DNA from: CANGYM01 sp044235825
Lineage (GTDB): Bacteria; Pseudomonadota; Alphaproteobacteria; JAJTHO01; CANGYM01
Assembly: GCA_044235825.1 (NCBI GenBank)
Contig: JBIIHL010000018.1
Coordinates: forward strand, 1-29,240
Length of the DNA: 29,240 nucleotides
Direction: 5' to 3'
Part shown: piece by piece, positions 14,912 to 21,687 of the stretch
Layout of the letters: each line of letters begins with the position of its first letter
How positions within the stretch are numbered: the first letter of the stretch is position 1
The notes under the pieces: model-generated
What the model was told of the DNA's origin: nothing
The model's database searches: none
Seen by the model: only the letters and a program-made list of their open reading frames with translations
Translations under genes and position numbers: made by a program

Positions 14912-17245
14912 ATGATACATCAGTTTTTTTCCTTTATGACACATCGCTTCTTTTTCCTTTTCGCTTTGTTGTTTTTGTCCATCGTTTCGCCGGCACAGGC
15001 GAAAACCTGTCTGGTTCTTTCCGGCGGCGGGGCCTTGGGCATTGCCCACGTAGGCGTTTTGAAAGTGCTGGAAGAGCAAAATGTTCCCATTGATTGCATC
15101 GCCGGCACCAGCATGGGGGCCATTGTGGGGGGGCTGTATGCGTCGGGGTATTCCGCGAAAGAGCTGGAAACGCTGGTGGAAACATCAGAGTGGGCAACCT
15201 TGTTCAGCGAGCCCAACAATCGACGTGACTTTACGTTCCAGCGCAAGCGGGATGATATTAATTTTCTGATGAATTTTAAAATTGGCCTCAACGATAAGGG
15301 CGGGATTGCCCTGCCCAAAGGGGCCATTTTGGGCAACCAAATTGATCTGGCGTTTTTAAACTTTACCCTGCGCAGTCATGGCATTACGAATTTTGATCAG
15401 CTGCCCATTCCCTTTCGCGCTGTGGCCTCTGACGTGGAAACAGGAAAGCCCGTGATTTTGGATCACGGATCGCTGGTTAAGGCCATGCGGGCCAGTATGT
15501 CCGTGCCGGGGGTTTTTGCACCGGTAGAGATTGATGGAAAATTTCTGGTGGATGGCGGCGCATCCAACAACCTGCCCATAGATGTGGCCAGATCCATGGG
15601 GGCCAACCATCTGATTGTGGTTCATATTCCCACCATTTTAAAAAATTATGACGAACTCAGCTCGGCCCTAACCGTGGCCGCCCAGATGATTTCCATTTTG
15701 ATTAAACAAAACGAAGAACGCCAGTTAACAACCCTCAGCGTTCACGATATTTATATTCGGCCTGATATTGATGGCTTTAGCTCCAGCGATTTTGCCAAGG
15801 CCAAAGAGATCCTAAAACCCGGAATCAAAGCCACGCAGGAACAACGCACCGCCTTGGCCCCCTTGGCCGTTTCGCCTGAGGCCTACGCCGCCGTCCGTGC
15901 CCGTCAATACCGGCCCGTGCCTGAAAATCCTGTGATTGATTTTGTTCAACTCAACAATAATTCCAAGTTGAGCGACGAAATCCTTTGGCAAAAAATATCG
16001 ATAAAAAAAGGCGAAAGACTGTCTATAGATATTTTGCAGGAGGATCTTTCGCGTCTTTACGGAACGGGTCATTTTGAAAACGTGACATTTGATATTGTCG
16101 AGGGGCCCGAAAACAAAGCGGGGGTTATTGTCTCTGCCGAAGAAAAAACCACAAAAACAGGCATGCAAAACACGCCCGAGCTTTCTGATAATTCCTCAAG
16201 CCTTTCGCCTGAGGAAAAAACAGAGCTTGGAAAAGGCCTCGCCATCACCACACGCCCCAAAGATTGGTCCATGGAAAACTTTCGTTTTGGGTTGAATTTA
16301 GAGGATAATTTTGAAGGCACTACATCCTATAACCTGTCTGCCCGTTATTCCCAGACGATGTTGAATGATTTGGGCGGCGAGCTAAATCTGGACGGCCAAG
16401 TGGGGGAAAACAACAAAGCCAAGGCCGAATGGTACCAACCCTTAACCACCCAACAGGGTATGTTCGTGGCCGCCAGCGGAGGTTATGAGGGGCAAAATGT
16501 TCCCATTTTGGAAAACAAACAGGAAATCGCCAAATATCGTCTGACCCGCTACACCAGCGAGGGCGCCGTGGGCACCATGCTGCTTGATACTGATGCCGAG
16601 GCCCGCGTGGGCATAGAGCGCGGTTTTGGTTATATTGACCTGCAAACGGGGGATGTATCCTCGGCCATTGATAACAACTTTGATATTGGAAATTATTTCG
16701 TTTCGTTTGATTATGATACCTTGGATCAAGTTAGCTTTCCCAAAAAGGGGCAATTTGGAAACCTGACCTTTCGCGAAGGCACAGGGGTTCTAGGATCCAC
16801 AGAAGATTACCAACAAGGGGAAGGCCGCCTGACGTTGGTGAAAAGTCTGGATGATGAAAACACATTCATTTTTACCAGCAGTCTTGAGCTTTCTTTGCAA
16901 GACGACACCCCCATCGAAGGTCAATTTTTAGGCGGTGGCTTCCTGAATTTTTCCGGTTACCAAAAGGATCAGATCCTAAGCCCCAACATCAGCAGCAATC
17001 GCCTGCTCTATATTCATCAGCTGTTTGGCAACAACGAGGATTTCTTTAATCTGCCTGTCTATGTGGGGGGATCTTTCGAGCTGGGGGATTATCAAGAGCG
17101 GCGTCAAGATTTGCTCAGCAATCCCATCATGTCTGGATCGGGATTTTTTGGCACCGATACCGTCTTTGGCCCTATGTATCTGGGGTATGGACAATCCGAG
17201 GGGGGTGTTCGGTCTATTTACCTGTTCTTAGGACGCTCTTTTTAA
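14912..17245 (+). CDS. Patatin-like phospholipase with POTRA and outer-membrane beta-barrel (type Vd-like)
   Basis: A 777-aa outer-membrane protein. After a signal peptide ending SPAQA (about 30) comes a patatin domain: glycine-rich oxyanion loop SGGGALG (37-43), nucleophile Ser67 in GTSMG, and Asp214 in VDGGASNN, completing the Ser-Asp dyad. A single POTRA-like segment (about 335-410, DEILWQKISIKKGERLS to FENVTFDIVEG) leads to a BamA/surface-antigen-like barrel (about 455-777). The final residue is Phe, the usual signal for the BAM machine. This order matches PlpD-like type Vd autotransporters, which act as lipid-modifying phospholipases. A second in-frame ATG at 14936 also fits the signal peptide; neither start has a clear ribosome-binding site. 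Confidence 0.92.
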   Translation: MIHQFFSFMTHRFFFLFALLFLSIVSPAQAKTCLVLSGGGALGIAHVGVLKVLEEQNVPIDCIAGTSMGAIVGGLYASGYSAKELETLVETSEWATLFSEPNNRRDFTFQRKRDDINFLMNFKIGLNDKGGIALPKGAILGNQIDLAFLNFTLRSHGITNFDQLPIPFRAVASDVETGKPVILDHGSLVKAMRASMSVPGVFAPVEIDGKFLVDGGASNNLPIDVARSMGANHLIVVHIPTILKNYDELSSALTVAAQMISILIKQNEERQLTTLSVHDIYIRPDIDGFSSSDFAKAKEILKPGIKATQEQRTALAPLAVSPEAYAAVRARQYRPVPENPVIDFVQLNNNSKLSDEILWQKISIKKGERLSIDILQEDLSRLYGTGHFENVTFDIVEGPENKAGVIVSAEEKTTKTGMQNTPELSDNSSSLSPEEKTELGKGLAITTRPKDWSMENFRFGLNLEDNFEGTTSYNLSARYSQTMLNDLGGELNLDGQVGENNKAKAEWYQPLTTQQGMFVAASGGYEGQNVPILENKQEIAKYRLTRYTSEGAVGTMLLDTDAEARVGIERGFGYIDLQTGDVSSAIDNNFDIGNYFVSFDYDTLDQVSFPKKGQFGNLTFREGTGVLGSTEDYQQGEGRLTLVKSLDDENTFIFTSSLELSLQDDTPIEGQFLGGGFLNFSGYQKDQILSPNISSNRLLYIHQLFGNNEDFFNLPVYVGGSFELGDYQERRQDLLSNPIMSGSGFFGTDTVFGPMYLGYGQSEGGVRSIYLFLGRSF

Positions 17246-17351
17246 AAACAAACGCTGGCAAACGGGGCGAAGGCATACAAAAAATCCTTCCTGAATCCGG
17301 CGGGAGCTGCTAAGGTTTTCCTGTTTTTCAGGATAAAGAAAAGGAATCCCT

Positions 17352-18239
17352 GTGGCTGCTGACCTTCTTCCCCCCTTTGATGATCGTGATGGTGTGATTT
17401 GGTTTGATGGGGTATTTGTGCCATGGCGTGATGCCAAAATTCATGTTTTGAATCATGGTTTGCACTATGCCAGCTGTGTTTTTGAAGGGGTTCGGGTTTA
17501 TAACGGCACCATTTTCAAATTAAAAGAACACACCCAGCGTCTGTTTGCATCGGCCCGTGCCTTGGACATGGTGATTCCCTTTTCCGAAGACGAGATCAAT
17601 CAGGCCCAGATTGAGGCAGTGAAGCAACAAAACATTCATTACGGCTATATCCGCCCCGTCGTGTGGCGTGGCAGTGAAATGATGGCCATTGCGGCGCAAA
17701 ATACGCGGGTGCACTGCGCGGTGGCGGCGTGGGAAAGCAAAACCTATTACGCCAAAGAATTGGTGGAAACCGGCATTACCATGACCCTGTCCCGCTGGCG
17801 TCGTCCCGCCCCCGATACGGCCCCCGTGGGAACCAAGGCAGCCGGCCTTTATATGATTTGCACCCTGAGTAAGCACGAGGCGCAAACCGCCGGCTTTCAC
17901 GATGCCCTGATGCTGGATTACCGCGGTCAGGTTGCCGAGGCCACAGGGGCCAACATTTTCATGATCCAAGACGGCGTGATTCACACCCCCAAACCGGACT
18001 GCTTTTTGGATGGGATTACCCGTCAAACGGTGATTGAACTTGCGAAAAAACGGGGATATACGGTGGTTGAGCGGGCCATTTTCCCTGATGAATTGTCCAA
18101 AACATCGGAAATTTTCCTAACGGGCACGGCCTATGAGATCACACCGGTGGCCAGCATTGATCACCATCGTTATACCCCCTCGACCATCACCCAAACCCTG
18201 CAAAAAGATTACAGTGATTTGGTCTGGGGGCGTTCATGA
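17352..18239 (+). CDS. ilvE: Branched-chain amino-acid aminotransferase
   Basis: A 295-aa class IV PLP-dependent transaminase that interconverts Leu, Ile or Val and their 2-oxo acids with 2-oxoglutarate and glutamate. The N-terminal FDGVFVPWRDAKIHVLNHGLHYA and VFEGVRVY are characteristic. Lys162 in PVGTKAAGLY is the PLP-binding lysine. The later AEATGANIFMIQDG and FLDGITRQTVIELA motifs are also present. The start is a GTG at 17352 with AGGAA upstream. A short hairpin candidate (CCTG-TTTTT-CAGG) lies just ahead of it. The stop overlaps the start of the downstream lipoprotein gene (ATGA), so the two are coupled. Confidence 0.95.
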   Translation: MAADLLPPFDDRDGVIWFDGVFVPWRDAKIHVLNHGLHYASCVFEGVRVYNGTIFKLKEHTQRLFASARALDMVIPFSEDEINQAQIEAVKQQNIHYGYIRPVVWRGSEMMAIAAQNTRVHCAVAAWESKTYYAKELVETGITMTLSRWRRPAPDTAPVGTKAAGLYMICTLSKHEAQTAGFHDALMLDYRGQVAEATGANIFMIQDGVIHTPKPDCFLDGITRQTVIELAKKRGYTVVERAIFPDELSKTSEIFLTGTAYEITPVASIDHHRYTPSTITQTLQKDYSDLVWGRS

Positions 18240-18697
18240 GAACCAAACCTTCTGCGGCCCTATCTTTGGTGATTCTGATTCTGGGGGCCTGTGCGTCCGA
18301 GGAAAGCTCCGCCCCCGTCACCCAAACCCTAGACGCCCGATGGCAGGGCATTACGGCCTTGCCCTGCGGGTCAAACAAACAGGACGTGGCCGAGCGGCCT
18401 TTATCCGATGTGTTAAAAACGGCCTCAACCCTGCTGCTGTATCCAGAGCAGCAAACGTCCTTACCCCCCGCATCCCCCAACGAAGTGACCCTGATCGTGG
18501 CCGAGCCTGCCATGGCCCGCTATCACCCCCTTTTGCGGGATGCTTTGAACCAAAACACTGCTGTGGCGGACAATACCTATTGCGTTTACGACCCTGCAGC
18601 CGTTTTTGAGGCCGCCGGCCTGCCCCAAAACACAACCAAACCCCAAACCTTGGCCCTCGATGATCGGGGGAATGTGGTTTCTCGGGGGGATTTATAA
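18236..18697 (+). CDS. Small predicted lipoprotein of unknown function
   Basis: A 153-aa protein with a lipoprotein signal peptide: hydrophobic segment SLVILILGAC, with the lipidated Cys at about residue 19 followed by ASEES. The mature part has no recognised domain; it contains two more Cys (PCGSN, YCVYD) that might form a disulphide. The ATG at 18236 overlaps the ilvE stop by four bases, so it is probably co-transcribed and translationally coupled. It is likely exported and anchored in the membrane, possibly a substrate for LolA. Function is unknown. Confidence 0.75.
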   Translation: MRTKPSAALSLVILILGACASEESSAPVTQTLDARWQGITALPCGSNKQDVAERPLSDVLKTASTLLLYPEQQTSLPPASPNEVTLIVAEPAMARYHPLLRDALNQNTAVADNTYCVYDPAAVFEAAGLPQNTTKPQTLALDDRGNVVSRGDL

Positions 18698-18806
18698 GGA
18701 AACAGGTCCCAAAAGTTGCCCCAAAGGGGAGCTTTGACCACCAAAATACTCATAAGTCTTTAAAAAGATGCATATAATTTTTTTTGCGTGGATGTAAATA
18801 AAATTC

Positions 18807-18838
18807 TTGACATATATATATATATATTAGCCTAAATT
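18807..18838 (+). promoter_or_regulatory. Promoter-like site with an (AT)n spacer
   Basis: A consensus -35 TTGACA (18807-18812) is followed by an AT dinucleotide run (18812-18827) and then TAAATT (18833-18838), 20 bases after the -35. That spacing is too long for good activity; loss of one AT unit would make it 18. It lies 114 bases upstream of the weak ORF at 18952. The elements are visible; activity and phase variation are inferred. Confidence 0.35.
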
Positions 18839-18951
18839 TAATGACATAGTTTTGCTTCCCCTCGGAACAAACTTGGAGGTTTGCGCAGCTTTGCGTTCAA
18901 ATCGTAATCTAAGTTTTTGCAATCTTCGGATTAAACCGAGGGATGTGATAC

Positions 18952-19326
18952 TTGTCAGAATCCACCATGTGCCCAAAAGGCAGAGGTCTATTCATGGCTA
19001 CACTTTTTCTTTCCCAACAGAAATGGGTGATCAGCAGGGATAATTCTTTCGGGTTCCCAACAGGAACTTCCTTGTTTCTTTTGGTGGTGACAACAACACC
19101 AACCAATATGTCATCGGATGAAATACCAGGGTTCCATAATCTAGACATGGGAGAAGGCTCTGCCTTTTTAAGTCCATATGAGAACATGGCAGAAGCCGTC
19201 GGCGGCTCGAAAGAGCAGATAGATGCGTTACGAACTTGCTGTGACGTTTACGTTAGCATGCAAGAAGAGCTGGATAATGCGGCTAAAGAGCTTGTTGATC
19301 AGGCGAAAAACACTCTATTCCCTTGA
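18952..19326 (+). CDS. Hypothetical protein, uncertain
   Basis: An open frame of 124 codons in a stretch that is more A/T-rich than its neighbours. The start could be TTG 18952 (GAGG nine bases upstream) or ATG 18967. The last 45 residues look like a real amphipathic helix, for example SKEQIDALRTCCDVYVSMQEELDNAAKELVDQAKNT split over positions 75-120. The first 70 residues look less protein-like, and other frames are also open there, including one on the opposite strand. It may be a small accessory gene, or the remnant of one. No family is recognised. Confidence 0.4.
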   Translation: MSESTMCPKGRGLFMATLFLSQQKWVISRDNSFGFPTGTSLFLLVVTTTPTNMSSDEIPGFHNLDMGEGSAFLSPYENMAEAVGGSKEQIDALRTCCDVYVSMQEELDNAAKELVDQAKNTLFP

Positions 19327-19335
19327 CCTTCTAGT

Positions 19336-19373
19336 GGTCGTCCTCCCTCTCCTTCAGGAAGGGGAGGACGACC
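19336..19373. repeat. Long perfect inverted repeat
   Basis: GGTCGTCCTCCC (19336-19347) and GGGAGGACGACC (19362-19373) form a perfect 12-bp GC-rich stem around a 14-base loop that can itself fold (CTTC and GAAG). It lies ten bases after the stop of the weak ORF at 18952-19326. No T tract follows it on either strand, so it is not a classic intrinsic terminator. Confidence 0.7.
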
Positions 19374-19470
19374 TTGGGGATCAGTTATGTTTTCAACGCC
19401 CCGTTCTATCTCGTCAATTGTATTGTTAGGGACAGGGGAGAGAAAATCCACCAGACCAAATGGCTCTGCC

Positions 19471-19740
19471 TTAACGATTCTGCACCAACTGGGCGGTGTC
19501 GACTTTGCCTTGGGCGGCCATTTGCATTTCTACTTTGGCCACGGTTTGACGGAAACGCTTCATTTCCGCATCGGCCAGCTTTTCACTGGTGGGCAGTTTA
19601 ACGCTTTGGGGATTCACCTGCATACCGTTTTTCAGAATTTCATAATGCAAATGGGGGCCCGTTGAACGGCCCGTGGTCCCAATGAAAGCCACCAACTGAC
19701 CCTGTTTCACAACCTGCCCCAAACGTAGTAGACCCTTAGG
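19471..19740 (-). pseudogene. Truncated M23 peptidase gene, C-terminal fragment
   Basis: The minus strand encodes only the last 85 or so codons of an M23 peptidase very close to the complete gene at 9603-10997, from KGL-R-GQ (full-length residues about 378-384) to the terminal AQLVQNR and a TAA at 19471. Only HLHYEI of the catalytic motifs remains; the HxxxD zinc site, membrane anchor and LysM-like region are missing. Aligned by eye, nearly all DNA differences from the complete gene are at synonymous third positions. It begins at CCTAAGGG (19733-19740), shared with the adjoining repeat fragment. It has no start signal of its own and is almost certainly non-functional. Confidence 0.85.
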
Positions 19741-19765
19741 GCCAATCCTGCTGCCCCACCCCGCC
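19731..19765. repeat. Broken copy (C) of the two-hairpin repeat
   Basis: On the minus strand this reads GGCGGGG, CAGCAGGATT and GGCCCTAAGGGTC in order, matching the outer end of copy A at 11006-11041 with few changes. The match stops inside the first stem, at CCTAAGGG, where truncated M23 coding sequence takes over. It lies nine bases beyond the guaB stop. Only about 35 bp of the roughly 320-bp element survive. Confidence 0.8.
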
Positions 19766-19774
19766 TTTTCCCCC

Positions 19775-21259
19775 CTAACTGTAATTCGGCGATTCTTTGG
19801 TGATGGTCACGTCATGGACGTGGGACTCACGGTATCCGGCGGCGGTGATTTGCACAAAGGTGGCTTTGGTTTGCAGGTCCCCAACGGTGGCGCAGCCCGT
19901 GTAGCCCATAGAGGCACGCAGGCCCCCCGTCATCTGGTAGAGAACGTTGTGCAGGGACCCTTTATAGGGCACTTGGCCTTCGATGCCTTCGGGCACGAAT
20001 TTGTTTTTTTGGGTTTGGAAATAGCGATCTGCGGATCCCTTGGCCATGGCCCCATCGGATCCCATGCCGCGATAGGATTTGTATGTTCGGCCTTGATACA
20101 AAAATACCTCGCCCGGGCTTTCTTCTGTGCCGGCAAACACAGAGCCCATCATGACGGCATCCGCGCCGGCCGCCAGCGCCTTGGCCACATCCCCAGAATA
20201 GCGCATGCCCCCATCGGCGATGATGGGCACGCCCTCAGCCGTGGCCACGGCCCGACAATCCATAATGGCCGTCATTTGGGGGACGCCCACACCGGCCACA
20301 ATCCGCGTGGTGCAGATGGACCCAGGGCCGATGCCCACTTTGACGGCATCCACGCCGGTATCAATCAGGGCCCGCGTCGCCGCCCCCGTGGCCACATTGC
20401 CCGCGATGATGTCCGTGTTTCCCTTTTGGGGGACGAGGATTTTCAGGGTGTCCAGAACTTTTTGGGAATGCCCATGGGCTGTATCCACCACCAGAGCGTC
20501 CACACCCGCCGCAATCAGGGCAAGGCCACGCTCAATCCCCAAATCCCCTGTTCCTGTGGCGGCCGCCACGCGCAGACGGCCTTTGTCGTCTTTGCAGGCG
20601 TGGGGATGGGTTTTGGCCTTTTCCAAATCCTTCACCGTAATTAACCCCACACAGCGATAGGCCGCATCCACCACCAGAACCTTTTCAATGCGGTGTTGGT
20701 GCAACAGGGCCTGCGCCTGCGAAAGAGGCGCCCCGTCCATGACGGTGACAAGGTTATCTTTGGTCATGACCGAAGACACCGACACACTTGTATCGGAAAC
20801 GAAACGAACGTCCCGATGGGTGATAATCCCCACCAGTTTTTGGGTTTGTGCCTCAACCACGGGAATGCCCGAAATATGGTGGGTTTGCATCAGGGAAAGG
20901 GCCTCCCCCACGGTGGCTTGGGGGGTGATGGTGACGGGGTCTTGGACCATGCCGGCTTCGAATTTTTTAACGATTTTTACCTGCTGGACCTGTTCCTCGA
21001 CGGTCATGTTGCGGTGAATGACGCCAATGCCGCCCGCTTGGGCCATGGCAATGGCCATGGGGGCCTCGGTCACGGTATCCATGGCCGCCGATAAAAAGGG
21101 AATGTTCAACGTCAAACGCCGCGTCAACCGCGTTTTCAAATCCACATCGCTGGGCAACACATCCGAATGCGCGGGCACCAGCAAAACATCATCAAAGGTG
21201 AGTCCCAAAGGAATGGTTTGGGGCATGCTTTGCGATGGGGTGGGGAGGATAAGGGGCAT
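19775..21259 (-). CDS. guaB: Inosine-5'-monophosphate dehydrogenase
   Basis: Catalyses the NAD-dependent oxidation of IMP to XMP, the committed step of GMP synthesis. The TIM-barrel opening is GLTFDDVLLVPAHSDVLPS, with two CBS domains (about 110-225) containing HHISGIPVV and KVLVVD. The catalytic cysteine is in GPGSICTTRIV, and the flap includes YRGMGSDGAM. The upstream frame is open to 21328, but a consensus promoter places transcription start near 21320, so starts further upstream are excluded. ATG 21259 (MPLILPTP) is used here; ATG 21226 (MPQTIPLG) is equally plausible and closer to the usual N-terminus. No guaA is adjacent in this window. Confidence 0.96.
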   Translation of the reverse strand: MPLILPTPSQSMPQTIPLGLTFDDVLLVPAHSDVLPSDVDLKTRLTRRLTLNIPFLSAAMDTVTEAPMAIAMAQAGGIGVIHRNMTVEEQVQQVKIVKKFEAGMVQDPVTITPQATVGEALSLMQTHHISGIPVVEAQTQKLVGIITHRDVRFVSDTSVSVSSVMTKDNLVTVMDGAPLSQAQALLHQHRIEKVLVVDAAYRCVGLITVKDLEKAKTHPHACKDDKGRLRVAAATGTGDLGIERGLALIAAGVDALVVDTAHGHSQKVLDTLKILVPQKGNTDIIAGNVATGAATRALIDTGVDAVKVGIGPGSICTTRIVAGVGVPQMTAIMDCRAVATAEGVPIIADGGMRYSGDVAKALAAGADAVMMGSVFAGTEESPGEVFLYQGRTYKSYRGMGSDGAMAKGSADRYFQTQKNKFVPEGIEGQVPYKGSLHNVLYQMTGGLRASMGYTGCATVGDLQTKATFVQITAAGYRESHVHDVTITKESPNYS

Positions 21260-21326
21260 AAAAAATCGGTCGCTTTCCCTGTTTAAAAAACCAAAAGGAA
21301 ACCCCAAGGCCCCCTTTTTCCCCCGC

Positions 21327-21356
21327 ATTATAAGGGTTTTGGGGTTTTGATGTCAA
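21327..21356 (-). promoter_or_regulatory. Consensus sigma-70 promoter of guaB
   Basis: On the minus strand, TTGACA (21356-21351) and TATAAT (21332-21327) are separated by 18 bases. Both hexamers match the consensus exactly. The predicted start of transcription is near 21320, about 60 bases before ATG 21259 or 95 before ATG 21226. Confidence 0.85.
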
Positions 21357-21459
21357 AGCAAATTAGGCCCATTTATCAAAATTTCCCTTGGCAACACCCC
21401 GATGGTTGTGATAAAGAGGGTCCCTGCTTAAGAGTATCCGTAATGATAGGAGTTTCCCT

Positions 21460-21663
21460 TTGCTGATTCATGTCAAAGATAACAATGTTGATCAGGCCCT
21501 GCGTGCCCTGAAAAAAAAGATGCAGCGCGAAGGGATCTTTCGGATCATGAAAGCCAAGCGCTTTTATGAAAAGCCCTCTGAAAAGCGCGTGCGCGAGGCC
21601 TCTGAGGCCGGTCGCCGTTACCGCAAACAACTGCGTAAGCGTTTGGAAAAAGAAGGGTATTAG
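21460..21663 (+). CDS. rpsU: 30S ribosomal protein S21
   Basis: A 67-aa basic ribosomal protein of the small subunit, involved in start-site selection. The core DNNVDQALRALKKKMQREGIFR followed by EKPSEKR and the Arg/Lys-rich tail match the alphaproteobacterial S21 type. The start is a TTG at 21460, with AGGAG at 21448-21452 seven bases upstream; this ribosome-binding site decides the start. The gene diverges from guaB and is followed 24 bases later by addA on the same strand. Confidence 0.95.
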   Translation: MLIHVKDNNVDQALRALKKKMQREGIFRIMKAKRFYEKPSEKRVREASEAGRRYRKQLRKRLEKEGY

Positions 21664-21687
21664 ACCTTTCCATCAGGGGGTGTTGGC

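Noticed and set aside
18909..19187. A 92-codon minus-strand frame in the accessory patch
   Set aside because: It competes with the plus-strand frame at 18952-19326. The plus frame has a plausible ribosome-binding site and a convincing helical C-terminus, so the minus frame was not called, though the choice is not secure.
19374..19665. Plus-strand frames of 75-92 codons over the M23 fragment
   Set aside because: They are antisense to the M23 coding sequence, which has a clear homologue in the same window.
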